From: Symsagittifera roscoffensis
Lineage: Eukaryota; Xenacoelomorpha; Acoela; Convolutidae
NCBI RefSeq assembly: GCF_963678635.1
Contig: NC_087069.1
Span: 41,158,831 to 41,222,830, forward strand
Length of the DNA: 64,000 nucleotides
Direction of reading: 5' to 3'
In this document: positions 24,540 through 35,879 of the stretch, piece after piece
Position numbering within the stretch: the first letter of the stretch is position 1
Layout of the letters: the number at the start of each line of letters is the position of its first letter
Position numbers and translations under genes: made by a program
Notes under the pieces: generated by a model
Told to the model about the DNA's origin: nothing
Seen by the model: the letters and a program-made list of their open reading frames with translations, nothing else
The model's database searches: none

Positions 24540-25803
24540 CCTCCGGGTTGCTTAGTATTGCTGTGCAGGCCTGTTTCTCATCATTCAGGTTGTCCTGCTC
24601 AAGATGTAGTCTCATCACCTGAACCCAGGTATCTATGCAACTGTCGGAGTCGTCTTTTGAATTCTTTCGGTTTCTTGAAGGTCTTTCTCTTTTTACCTTC
24701 TCCTCTATCACTCGACTCTGTGCTTCTTGTCGTGAATGCCTCAAGTGTCCTGTTCATCATTTCCCAAATATTCGCCCACGTCATGGCATCAGGTGTTACA
24801 CTCGTAGTTGCGCTCAATTTCCTCGGTTCCTCGGTATCATTGTTGAGTTCAACACTCCTCCTTTTGTAGCAGTCTTGTCCAATTCTGATCTTATGTTGTT
24901 GTTGGTCAGTGATAACGGTGACAATTCTTGCTTTTTACGTTGAGGTCCACAAAATCCAGCCTTGTTCCGGTTGTCTTTCTGTTTTGTCTGGTATGGTTTT
25001 CTCTTGAGCAGTAGAGTTTCTCAGGAGCGCGTCTAGTTTGGATTGAATGGCACAAGAACTTTCTGCTTGTTCTTTGCTCAATGTATCCATTATCGTCTCT
25101 AGATTTAATAACTTATCATTTACGGTCTCAAACCGCTTCTTCGTTTCTTCCATATCCTTTTTGATATGTTTCTCTCGCTCCTTATCCGTTGTCTCCACCT
25201 TGTCCGCCATCTGTTGTAGCTTTTCTTCAGTGGCCCTAGCTAAGATGTAGTAGTTGTCTAGATACTCAGTCTTGTTATCCCGTAATTCCTTCCCAAATTT
25301 TTGGCTCTCCTCCTCGCTGCTCTTCAACTTAACTAGCGATAATTTTGATTCCGCTGCTTGACCATTCTTGTAACCCACTGCGCCCTCCACTGTTTGGTCC
25401 TCCTTTCTGCTCAGCTTCTGTGGTTATCGTAGAAACTCTACCCAAGTTTTGCCTTTTTCGGTCGTTGTTGTCACCTTCTCTTTCTCTCTTGGTTTCATTC
25501 CGACGATGGCCGCAAGTTTCTCCGAGAACGATGTTCTCTTTGTCTGCGAATTGACTTTTATCGTCTCCGGCGTGTTGTTAGTAATTTCGTTTCCATTGCC
25601 TATCGGTGAGAACTCAATTGTCTTTGTTCCTTGTTCTTCTGCATTCGGCTTAGGCGTCGATTCTGTCATTTTTTCATTTTTTGTTCCTCTCCATCTAGGC
25701 TCTGCTCTGGCGTCTCAAGATCAATTTCCGTCACGGGCATACTCTTTTGATTGGTTAGCTTTTCTTCAGTCTTCTGCCCCTTGTTGCTTCTGGTGTAGAC
25801 CAT
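24540..25803 (-). pseudogene. Gag-like ORF of a retrotransposon, frameshifted
   Basis: An ATG at 25,803 opens MVYTRSNKGQKTEEK, a basic/polar start typical of LTR-retrotransposon Gag. Shifts lead into frame 25,424-25,669 (MTESTPKPNAEEQ..., ending WVEFLR) and then 24,935-25,390, a lysine/glutamate-rich coiled coil with heptad-like spacing (LLNLETIMDTLSKEQAES). Near the gap the minus strand reads WVQVMRLHLEQDNLNDEKQ, ACTAILSNPE, resembling the start of a capsid-like Gag domain. No reverse transcriptase or zinc knuckle is visible; that part would fall in or beyond the gap. The family is not identified. Confidence 0.5.
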
Positions 25804-25987
25804 GTTAACTGAAAAATTTTTTCCTTATTACTCTGGGTTTGTTGGTGTTTATTTCCTAAAAAAGCAATCAAAATATTAAAAAAACCTCCTATGTTTTTAA
25901 AAACTTGTTAAAACAATTCCAGGCTAATATTATTCCACAAACCGAATTTCAATTTACCAATCCTAATTCAATTTGCTAATCCTAGGA

Positions 25988-26840
25988 CTTCAGGGATTTT
26001 GGGACCCTTAGATCTAGTGTTGGGACCCTTAGCTCAAGTGTTGGGGCCCTTAGCTCAAGTGTTGGGACCCTTAGATCAAGTCTTGAGACCCTTAAATCAA
26101 TTTGTGGGACCCTTAGTTTAAGTGTTGCGACCCTAAGTCCAAGTATCGGGACCCTTAGCTCAAGTGTTGTGACCCTAAGCTAAAATGTTGGGACCCTTAG
26201 ATCAAGTGCTGGGACCCTTAGCTCAAGTGTTTAGACCCTTAGCTCAAGTGTTGGGACCCTTAGATCAAGTGATGGCACCCTTAGATCAAGTGGTGGTACT
26301 CTTTGTTTAAATGTTGCGAACCTAAGTCTAAGTGTTGGGACCCTTAGCTCAAGTGCTGTGACCCTAATTAAAGTGTTGGGACCCTTCGATGAAGTGCTGA
26401 GACCCTTAGCTCAAGTGTTGGGCACCTTAGATCAAGTGTTGGAACCCTGTATCTCTTGTTCTGGGACACTTAGCTCAAGTGTTGGGACCCTTAGCTCAAG
26501 TGTTGTGAGCCTAAGCTGAAGTGTTGGGACACTTAGATCAAGTGCTGGGACCCTTAGCTCTAGTTTTGGGACCTTAAGCCCAAGTATTGGGACCCTTAGC
26601 TCAAGTGTTGCGACCCTTAGCTCAAGTGTTGGGACCCTAAGATCAAGTGTTGGGACCCTTAGATCAAGTGTTGGGTCCCTTAGATCAAGTGTTGGGACCC
26701 TTAAACCACTATCCCAGGACTAAAAAGTTGGGACCCTTAGATCAAGAGTTGGGACCCTTAAACCACTATCCCAGGACTCAAGTGTTGGGACCCTTAGCTC
26801 ATATGTTGGGACCCTTAAATCACTATCCCAAGATTGCCTC
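25988..26840 (+). repeat. 21-bp tandem satellite
   Basis: About 40 imperfect units of 21 bp, consensus GTTGGGACCCTTAG(A/C)TCAAGT. The last part alternates with a longer unit containing CCACTATCCCAGGACT. As 21 is a multiple of three, the array stays open in stretches and encodes VLGPLDQ heptads (26,647-26,865), with no sign of being a real protein. Confidence 0.92.
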
Positions 26841-26869
26841 CAGAATTTTAGTGTCTGGACCGTAGTTCA

Positions 26870-27480
26870 AGTTTCTGGGCACTCTATCCACTATCCCAGT
26901 ACCAACTCTGGAACTCGTGTGAAATTTCCCAAAACCCAATTTTCTTACCAAAACTATATTGAGTTTCCTTAAAATTTCCTTCCTATCCTAAATCCAGTGC
27001 AAGTTGCAAAACAACTTGTTTTAAACCTTTTTGTGGCTGCAAATGCATCAATTCTCCGTATAACTTTAAAAAAACCTGTCTCAAATACAGTAAAAGTCGA
27101 TCAGGAAAAACAATAAAACGAGAAAAATGTATATACTCAAATTGCAGAGTCGACAAGGGCTGTCTTTCGAAAAAAAATGTCTGGTACATAACTGTCACGC
27201 GTTTCCCCCCCCCCCCCCTTCTAACGTTTTTATGGGGCGTTCACCTACTGGGTTTCAAAAACTGTCTATTTCCGATCCCCCCACACGATCCGGCCAGGTT
27301 ACCTACCTTAATTTGAGTTTACTACCGATTACCTTCGCGTTCCAACTTTTGTTCTGAAACTCCAGTTAATCTTGTAACTAAATCGACGATAACGATTGTA
27401 TAGTTACTGTAAAGAAGTCCCCTTTCTAAAATTTCCAACCACCAACCTCTATCTTTAACCAGCCCGCTTCTAACCTCCCC
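26870..27480. other. No gene recognised
   Basis: Mixed-composition stretch with a C homopolymer of about 14 at 27,206-27,219. Frames are short and without domains. Confidence 0.4.
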
Positions 27481-27497
27481 CTATCTAGCACCCCACT

Positions 27498-28560
27498 TCA
27501 GTCGAAAAATACCCTAGACGCGAAAGTCCGTAGAACCTGTTTCAAAGCTCTGCTCAAGTAAAAACTTTTCCTCAAAATTGTGGAGACCCGCTTATTCAAT
27601 TTTACATTGATATCCTCAAGTATAAAAAGGATTTTAACGGTACCCGTTTGACCAAACAGAACATCCCTGTGATTTCTTCTCACTGCTGCACTGCTCTGGT
27701 CACGTTGCTGGTAGTCTCTTCCCAGTCGCGGGTCTACTGTTTCTCAGATCACAGTCCTCAGAACCACTTCGCCACTTGCCTGGTCACCTGTTCCAGTCTA
27801 GTCTCTCAGTGGTCTTCTAAGGTTGCAATGCTATCTGAAAACCCTTTCAACGCCCCAAACTCGGGCGACTGCTGAAAATTTGCTATTTTGCTCAAAACTA
27901 CTGTTTTTATTCAAAACAGTATGAGTATACTTTTTTAAATAATATAAATATTTTATCAAATGAAAATCAAAAACACTGTCCTTTTTCGAATTTTTTTAAT
28001 TCCTACTTCTAACTTTTTTCCGTTTTTTGTTTCGCTTTTGTGTTTTACCCGTTTTTTTTTGTCCCTTTAAAGACCCCCTTTACTCGGTTAGCTATGCCTC
28101 GTACCGGAAAGCGCACTTGAAAATTTCTCCAGTTTTCTTAGAACGCTATCACGGTACAACCAGACGATGGACACGTTCCCGTTGAACCGTACCACCGGTA
28201 CTCTAGAATGGGCACATAGCCCAGAGCTGTGTCAAGTGGGTTTGATCCCGTAGTCATGATGTCGCAAAAAATAGCCAGGAGTGCCATAAAAGCACTATGT
28301 AACAGTCGCCTACTTAAGTCACATAAGAGGCTAAGAGAAAAAGGCCCTATAACCATTGGCTCAAGAGTCTGGGACACAATCTTTTGTGTTTTTCTACCTC
28401 ATGCAGTCGGAGCCAATTCCATTCACTTGCGACATGAGACTACAACCCGTGTTACAGTTTAAAGGCTACTACCAAAACACCCCTACCCCCCCGAATCTAG
28501 TAAAAAGAACGCCCCATGGTCAGGTCTCTAAATGCCTAAAACACGAGAACGGGGTCCGAA
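27498..28560 (-). other. G+C-richer unrecognised segment, possibly decayed coding
   Basis: Minus-strand frames at 27,498-27,683 (ends RTFASRVFFD) and 28,138-28,377 (contains SNPLDTALGYVPILEYRWYG) are in DNA visibly richer in G+C than its surroundings and carry no domain I can name. Plus-strand frames over the same DNA are equally open, so strand is uncertain. It may belong to the same element as the ORF block at 29,309-35,880. Confidence 0.3.
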
Positions 28561-29308
28561 GCTTAAATATACCGTTAGTTTTAATGGACAAAGGAACTTT
28601 GATCCATTTCAGATGGATCAACCTAAAAACGCGTCCTAACTCAACATAATCACATAAAATACACTCAAGAAAAATAATTAAGGTACTCACATACCGACTC
28701 GACTTCTAGAATTAGGTAAATAACATTCGTATAGCAAAACTAGAATTTATGTAAAGTAATTAAGTTTAACTCGAGAAGTTTTGAATAAGTAAGTTTCAAC
28801 TCAAGAAGAAGGTTTGCTCTTTTGACCATTGGACAGCTTCAGCAGTCCACCTTCACACTCGGGTCCACGCAATCGTTCTTCTTTATTTCTCTTTCTGAAC
28901 TCTCGATTTTCTTCCAGGAACAAGACAGCTCTACTCGTGTCGAATTATTCCGGTAAATTGCGATTTTTCTAAGTAATTCTATTTGAATTTTCAGTTGTCG
29001 CGAGAAACTTGAGCATAACGGGCTCTATTCAAAATTTTTAAACTTTTTTTGTCCCCAAAGTCAAGATTAAACGTCTAATTCAAGGTGAAACTTCAGGACA
29101 TGACCGACTGGCACAAATCCTAATATCAGGTCTAATACTTAATTATTATATTTCTATTGTTTTTGTTTTGGTGATAAAAATCATCATATCCAATAAGATT
29201 GGTAGTAGGAAACACCAGACATAATTCAAGATGAGAATACAAGCTGTACAAATCAACGTTAATGAAAACCGATGACAGCTTTTTCCGACGAACTGAACTT
29301 TTCTTCAA
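28561..29308. other. No gene recognised
   Basis: AT-rich spacer below the unrecognised ORF block; no supported feature. Confidence 0.4.
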
Positions 29309-30400
29309 CTACGTATCACAAACGTGCCCTAATTTTGGCAACCAACTTACGAAGATACCTTGCAGAAAATCTACGGAAACTTCTTTACTAGACGCTACTC
29401 CGAGGCAAGCAAATGTATTATAGAATAGTATGCAGATGCGAAAATTGTAACATCGCAAACAAGATAAAACTAAACTAATGAACTTGAAGCTCCGTACGAA
29501 CACTTGAGAACTGTCTCTAAATCTTTTACTGCAACTCCGACGCAATCGTATTGTCCCTTTCCGAGTTCTGCACAGATACACCACTTTCTCATTGCTTTCT
29601 TGATGCATAATGTTAATAGGAGAGTTTGTCTCATTTTCATCGAGGGCTGAATCAATGAGCGATTCGGTCATTCTACCTTCACACTCATCCAGTTCATCAA
29701 GGATTTCCTGCATCAAGTAACACTGCACAACTGTCCAGACCTCCTCCATAAAAGCAACTCTGTCCATGCCACAGCCTGCTCTCATGATCACGGTGGTGAA
29801 CTTCCCTCTCTTCTTCTGGCAATTTTCCCAGGAAAGGTACTCGGGCTGCACTTTCCATTTTACTACTACGAGAAAATTCCGTCAAAGTTTCTTTGTCGTA
29901 GTTTCGGTTTTGCCAGGAGAGCTGCTCTCCGGCAAGTAGTGAGCTGTTTTTATAAAGGCTGAGGGAGGTTCCAGCTTAAGAATTTCATCTTCCGCTTGTT
30001 TAGTCATCCCCGCCACCGTCTCTGTTTTGTCCTCATCCACAAAGTTGAAGTCCATGCTAAATGCGCCACCTACTGAGGCTTTGTCATCATCCTTTCTCTC
30101 GTGGTCAAGATCTTGCTTCATTGGCTGTTCCGACTGACGGTCTTCTTGTTCTTAGCCATCTCGCTCTTTATTCTTCCCCGATCCTGAAATTCCTTGTTTA
30201 TCATTCATGGTTTTGACTGGTAGCTTCGAAAATACCAGCTCAACTGCTGACCGGTCTTCACGTTCCCCGTACCTTTTTATAATCTCTTTGCAGCCGAAGG
30301 GCGCTAGAGCAGTTCTGGTCATTAGCTTCCCAGTTATTGTCAACTCTGGCCTCAAATTCAGGATATCAGTGCAGTCTCCTGCAAATTTTCCCCCCTAATA
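29309..30400 (-). pseudogene. Unrecognised protein U4 (broken frames)
   Basis: Three minus-strand frames in a row look coding: 30,152-30,355 (RPELTITGKLMTRTALAPFG...), 29,882-30,121 (acidic, with FSMDFNFVDEDKTE) and 29,309-29,851 (contains ILDELDECEGRMTESLID, then a basic RTRKGTIRLRRSCSKRF). The G+C content and charged composition match the U1-U3 frames upstream on the same strand. The last 50 residues of the third frame are hydrophobic and may be read-through. I cannot assign a family; Gag-like or virus-derived origin is conceivable but unsupported. Confidence 0.4.
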
Positions 30401-31448
30401 ATGGTTGGCGCCAGGTCTAATTTGCCCAATCCTCTCCTACCCTTCCAGGGCTAGGAGTGGCAGCATTTTGCTCATTCTTCTCCTTGTTGATTTATCTACT
30501 TATGCAAACTGCGTATACTGCAGCATGGTAGCGTTTCTGCCTACGAAGTACGGGTCCATCGACTCAGAGAACTTTGCCATCCTTCTCTCGTTGGTTCAAA
30601 CGCTTTCAGCGGCGACTGTGTACTACGGAGTTTGCTCCGAGCAATATTCTACGGATCAGAGGATACGCTGGTATTTCCTCTAAAAGCCTCTTGTAATCGC
30701 CTCAGTCTACGGTTTCTTTCTTCGCATTCTGGTATGAGGCTTTTAATCGAGGAATCCTAGTTGTCTCGCCGTTCGTCTTATCGTAAGGTTGTAAATTCTA
30801 GAGCTTTGGGAGCTTTGGGAGTACTTCAAGATGCCTTTTGTTCACTTTACCCATTCAATCAATGAAGAAGTCATGTCGGGTTCTGCTAATTTCCCAAACA
30901 GAAAATGTTTGCTCATCGCTTCACGCAGTACATTCTGTTTGCACCAGTTGAGCGTAATCCCGTCACATTTTAAATGAGATTGCGGTGTAACACCGACCGG
31001 TAAGCTTCTACTTTCCTGTTCGGGAATGCGAACATCACGACAGGAACACACATTGCCGTCACAAACTCGCTGACGTCCCTGGTCATTGCTCCGGGACCTC
31101 TCTCATAGCTAGGCATAAGTCGGTGAGTAAGGGCATGCCTCCTACATAACGTCGCATGTCCTCCTCTCTTTGAATCGTCTTATCTTCTCCTGTGCTAAAA
31201 TGATTCTGCTGCAACAGGTATTGAATTAGCGTGTGTCCCAAGTTCCTCATCTTAGTACAAGAGGCTGTGGCCCTTTTCATGTCAAATTTTTTCAGTTTTC
31301 CCTCATTTAATCGGGATAACGTGTTAAGGTCATCAGCTCTCCTAGCTTTCCATGTTTTATGGCAATCAGTGTCAACAGTCCGTCCAGGCGAAGATTCTGT
31401 ATTCTTTCAGTTAGCAGCACGGTGGGTCCCTTTTTTAATTTTTCTCAT
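30401..31448 (-). pseudogene. Unrecognised protein U3 (broken frames)
   Basis: The minus strand continues in several frames between U2 and U4: 31,083-31,280 (MRNLGHTLIQYLLQQNHFST...), 30,842-31,051, and a segment at 30,500-30,780 including YKRLLEEIPAYPLIRRI and MDPYFVGRNATMLQYTQFA. Alternating frames suggest indels in one long original ORF. Position 31,448 is the edge of the 2,082-bp tandem duplication. No family recognised. Confidence 0.4.
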
Positions 31449-32937
31449 CCGAAACAGACACAGTATCATCACGATAGACAGTTCCGTAACGGCCATAGAT
31501 AGCGAGAAAGTCCAGGGTAGATATTCGCTAGGATGGACTCGGTCCGTCCCGCTCCCAACCCCTCCAACACGCTATCCGTCCTCTCGAAAGCTTCCTCTCC
31601 TTGTACGTTCTCAGACAGACTGCCTCAAGTGTCGTCTGGTTCATCCTGCCCACGAAATCTGGTGACTTCTCTTCTTCGCTCACCGCCAGATTTAATTCTT
31701 TTACGTGTTAAGCGAGATTTTTGCAGTCATCGGTGGATCCCACTCAAAAGCGTCCATTTCTAATGCTGCACTTCGAAGAGTCAAGTTCAGCCACCTGTTC
31801 GCCTACGGTTTCGTTCGCAAAACCATAAATTCCAGATGATCTTTCGCTTCTTTGGCGTTCTGCCTCTTGTTTTACTCCTCTTCGACCTCCATTCCTCGTC
31901 ATTTGACATATCCAGTATCAGTTGATGATTGTCATCGGTTCCTCGTTTCATCTTGAGTTGTCTGTTGAAATTGGAGATTCATTTTCATCAAATCAGGCTT
32001 GTAAATAGGCCAAGGGGAACTTCTATCTGGACGTCGCTCTTGCTTGCTCACAGTCGTCGTCGTTACTGATCTGGAGAGGCCTGAGGTCGCGTCCATCTGA
32101 TTGACTGATTCCGGTCTTCGCCAGGGATGAATTATCCTTCTCACTGGTGTCTCTACCAGTCGGTCGTGCACGTTTGACCTCTGTTCTTGCTCACTCGAGC
32201 TCTGCAGTACTTGTGGCACCACTGGGACTGACCATAGACGTGTCTCCAGATCAGGTGGCGTAAAGGTTGATATTGCCGGCATGTTCGTCGCTTCCCCTCG
32301 GTCATCAATGATCCGGTGTCAAACAGCTAAACCTCTAAGCAGTCTAACCGCTCCTGAAAGACACGGTTCATCCAGGTCTGCCCTTTAATGCTGTCGAAGT
32401 ATGTTCCATCCGTGGCGAATCTGGCTTGATCCAAAGCTCTCATTTCGCGCTATAAGTCCATTAGGATCACTTTTTCCAGCATTGCGACTGGCCAGATTCT
32501 GAACTTTGTGGTTCCACCTCACGACGCTTTCATAATGTCTTCTTGCTGTAATTGACTGTTTTCTGGTTTTCATTGGTATTGTGCAGACTGTTAGTACTGT
32601 GCACTGACACTTCTGCCACACCGAAGTACGCAAGCACACTATCTTTGCTTCCCATTGTTCTTCTTCTGAACCTGAGCATCTAGATACTTTGTTAGTGCCA
32701 ATCAAAATCATCAGGTCTACAATGCTGCCCGGGTTCATCATCCCAACCGTTCGATATAGCTGTGGGGCGGTCTTCACGGTTGTCATGTCCTAAGATGTTC
32801 GTCAAAGCAGCTGTTAACAAGACTTCCTCTGGGTCATCGGGGGCGTAATCTCTTTCCAGTAGCCGACGATAGAGCTCGTCTATGACTCGCCCTACGTACC
32901 TCAAGTCTAAATCCACCAGTTCGTCAAGTTTTTCCAT
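31449..32937 (-). pseudogene. Unrecognised protein U2, copy 1 (broken frames)
   Basis: An ATG at 32,937 opens MEKLDELVDLDLRYVGRVID, a compact helical, acidic N-terminus. Frames then shift at about 32,690 (RFRRRTMGSKDSVLAYFGVAE), and a proline/serine-rich segment at 31,932-32,282 follows (RRIIHPWRRPESVNQMD). The frames suggest a hydrophilic, partly disordered protein of several hundred residues. Identical organisation is seen in copy 2, so the shifts predate the duplication or were copied with it. Family unknown. Confidence 0.45.
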
Positions 32938-33361
32938 ACTGGTTCAGATCGACTGTTTGATTTCAATAAACTGATTCGCAAAAATTTGATATCTGAAAAA
33001 TAAATTTGATCAATCAAAATCTAAAAACAAGGCCAAACGACTAACATATCAGTTAACATTGCTCCAAGTTCACATTAAAACGTGTTTTTAAAAACAGTCA
33101 GATAAAAAGATTTTGGTCTTAAGATATAATAATTTTCAGTTCGATCTAAGATCTTGGAAACTGATCCAATAGCGGACAGTCCACGCTATGGATCTTTTCC
33201 AGAAATTTCTTTTTTGAGCATTCATTGTCACTAACCCTTCCAAGCCTATAATTCTAATAACATATAACACAACACATGCTACACTCAACCTATACTCAAC
33301 CAATACTCAAATAATAGTTCTTGTCTGGATACATTTCTATGTTGGTATCCGAAAAGATCAC

Positions 33362-33530
33362 GTGTATCAGCGCTTACAGCTCCCAAGGATGCAGTCGTCC
33401 TCTGTTTGGGTCATAATAGGAATCGAGAGATCATGGGTCATTAGTTTGGGTCCTAAAAAAGGAAGCGAGAGTTCATTCACTCTCCTTTCCTTTAGGAAAT
33501 CTCTTCGCAGGGACTTCTCAGGGACAAAAC
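33362..33530 (-). pseudogene. U1 C-terminal fragment duplicated with unit 1
   Basis: The minus strand encodes the same FVPEKSLRRDFLKERRV and PFLGPKLMTHDLSIP segments found in full-length U1 (35,448-35,873), truncated at the duplication junction. It is a by-product of the tandem duplication. Confidence 0.7.
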
Positions 33531-35611
33531 CCGAAACAGACACAGTATCATCACGATAGACAGTTCCGTAACGGCCATAGATAGCGAGAAAGTCCAGGGT
33601 AGATATTCGCTAGGATGGACTCGGTCCGTTCCGCTCCCAACCCCTCCAACACGCTATCCGTCCTCTCGAAAGCTTCCTCTCCTTGTACGTTCTCAGACAG
33701 ACTGCCTCAAGTGTCGTCTGGTTCATCCTGCCCACGAAATCTGGTGACTTCTCTCCTTCGCTCACCGCCAGATTTAATTCTTTTACGTGTTAAGCGAGAT
33801 TTTTGCAGTCATCGGTGGATCCCACTCAAAGCGTCCATTTCTAATGCTGCACTTCGAAGAGTCAAGTTCAGCCACCTGTTCGCCTACGGTTTCGTTCGCA
33901 AAACCATAAATTCCAGATGATCTTTCGCTTCTTTGGCGTTCTGCCTCTTGTTTTACTCCTCTTCGACCTCCATTCCTCGTCATTTGACATATCCAGTATC
34001 AATTGATGATTGTCATCGGTTCCTCGTTTCATCTTGAGTTGTCTGTTGAAATTGGAGATTCATTTTCATCAAATCAGGCTTGTAAATAGGCCAATGGGAA
34101 CTTCTATCTGGACGTCGCTCTTGCTTGCTCACAGTCGTCGTCGTTACTGATCTGGAGAGGCCTGAGGTCGCGTCCATCTGATTGACTGATTCCGGTCTTC
34201 GCCAGGGATGAATTATCCTTCTCACTGGTGTCTCTACCAGTCGGTCGTGCACGTTTGACCTCTGTTCTTGCTCACTCGAGCTCTGCAGTACTTGTGGCAC
34301 CACTGGGACTGACCATAGACGTGTCTCCAGATTAGGTGGCGTAAAGGTTGATATTGCCGGCATGTTCGTCGCTTCCCCTCGGTCATCAATGATCCGGTGT
34401 CAAACAGCTAAACCTCTAAGCAGTCTAACCGCTCCTGAAAGACACGGTTCATCCAGGTCTGCCCTTTAATGCTGTCGAAGTATGTTCCATCCGTGGCGAA
34501 TCTGGCTTGATCCAAAGCTCTCATTTCGCGCTATAAGTCCATTAGGATCACTTTTTCCAGCATTGCGACTGGCCAGATTCTGAACTTTGTGGTTCCACCT
34601 CACGACGCTTTAATAATGTCTTCTTGCTGTAATTGACTGTTTTCTGGTTTTCATTGGTATTGTGCAGACTGTTAGTACTGTGCACTGACACTTCTGCCAC
34701 ACCGAAGTACGCAAGCACACTATCTTTGCTTCCCATTGTTCTTCTTCTGAACCTGAGCATCTAGATACTTTGTTAGTGCCAATCAAAATCATCAGGTCTA
34801 CAATGCTGCCCGGGTTAATCATCCCAACCGTTCGATATAGCTGTGGGGCGGTCTTCACGGTTGTCATGTCCTAAGATGTTCGTCAAAGCAGCTGTTAACA
34901 AGACTTCCTCTGGGTCATCGGGGGCGTAATCTCTTTCCAGTAGCCGACGATAGAGCTCGTCTATGACTCGCCCTACGTACCTCAAGTCTAAATCCACCAG
35001 TTCGTCAAGGTTTTCCATACTGGTTCAGATCGACTGTTTGATTTCAATAAACTGATTCGCAAAAATTTGATATCTGAAAAATAAATTTGATCAATCAAAA
35101 TCTAAAAACAAGGCCAAACGACTAACATATCAGTTAACATTGCTCCAAGTTCACATTAAAACGTGTTTTTAAAAACAGTCAGATAAAAAGATTTTGGTCT
35201 TAAGATATAATAATTTTCAGTTCGATCTAAGATCTTGGAAACTGATCCAATAGCGGACAGTCCACGCTATGGATCTTTTCCAGAAATTTCTTTTTTGAGC
35301 ATTCATTGTCACTAACCCTTCCAAGCCTATAATTCTAATAACATATAACACAACACATGCTACACTCAACCTATACTCAACCAATACTCAAATAATAGTT
35401 CTTGTCTGGATACACTTCTATGTTGTTATCCGAAAAGATCACGTGTATCAGCGCGTACAGCTCCCAAGGATGCAGTCGTCCTCTGTTTGGGTCATAATAG
35501 GAATCGAGAGATCATGGGTCATTAGTTTGGGTCCTAAAAAAGGAAGCGAGAGTTCATTCACTCTCCTTTCCTTTAGGAAATCTCTTCGCAGGGACTTCTC
35601 AGGGACAAAAC
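33531..35611. repeat. Tandem duplication unit 2 (2,081 bp)
   Basis: Second copy of 31,449-33,530, directly abutting it. Sequence after 35,611 (CTAAATTTCCAGGG...) is unique and continues the full U1 gene, showing that unit 2 keeps the ancestral upstream context and unit 1 the ancestral downstream context. Confidence 0.93.
33540..35018 (-). pseudogene. Unrecognised protein U2, copy 2 (broken frames)
   Basis: ATG at 35,018 opens MENLDELVDLDLRYVGRVID; the rest is nearly the same as copy 1, with the same frame changes near 34,790 and a proline/serine-rich segment at 34,013-34,363. The 3' end is cut by the duplication junction, so only copy 1 continues into U3. Confidence 0.45.
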
Positions 35612-35873
35612 TAAATTTCCAGGGTCCACGTGTCGTTTTTCCGTCGCCCTCGTCACCAAGAAGCTTAAATACTTCCCTGGTATCCAAGAGTGCTAGACCC
35701 CCTAATCCTGGTTTTTGCCTGCATAAAAATTTTGTGTTCTTGTACTCTCTTCTGAAGTCTCCTGCTATTGTTGTTCTAAACTTCATATCAGCGGTGATAG
35801 CTATCGCACACGTCCTATCCGTAAGTATAAAATCGCTATCTGTTAGTATTACGCTAATCGAGTATTCACTCAC
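35448..35873 (-). CDS. Unrecognised small protein U1 (141 aa)
   Basis: The cleanest open frame of the block: starts MSEYSISVILTDSDFILTD, runs through KPGLGGLALLDTREVFKLLG and ends near EDDCILGSCTR. It looks beta-rich with a basic C-terminal half. No signal peptide or membrane segment. A 3' fragment is duplicated at 33,362-33,530. About 430 bp of AT-rich spacer separates it from U2. I do not recognise it. Confidence 0.45.
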   Translation of the reverse strand: MSEYSISVILTDSDFILTDRTCAIAITADMKFRTTIAGDFRREYKNTKFLCRQKPGLGGLALLDTREVFKLLGDEGDGKTTRGPWKFSFVPEKSLRRDFLKERRVNELSLPFLGPKLMTHDLSIPIMTQTEDDCILGSCTR

Positions 35874-35879
35874 AAGTTA

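Larger units (their letters stand above)
31449..33530. repeat. Tandem duplication unit 1 (2,082 bp)
   Basis: Near-identical to 33,531-35,611; I count about a dozen single-base differences and one 1-bp indel (CTCAAAAGCG against CTCAAAGCG near 31,747/33,829). The junction at 33,530/33,531 joins a GGGACAAAAC block to CCGAAACAGACAC. Contains the 3' part of U1, a noncoding spacer and U2. Confidence 0.93.

Noticed and set aside
24284-24744. ORFs running through the N block
   Set aside because: The centre is undetermined bases, so the frames are not evidence of coding.
26647-26865. 72-codon VLGPLDQ repeat ORF
   Set aside because: Part of a 21-bp satellite; no start context, and units outside this stretch contain frame-breaking indels.
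31449-35611. The 2.08-kb direct repeats as LTRs of a retrotransposon
   Set aside because: The units abut with no internal region, lack TG...CA ends, and consist mostly of coding sequence.
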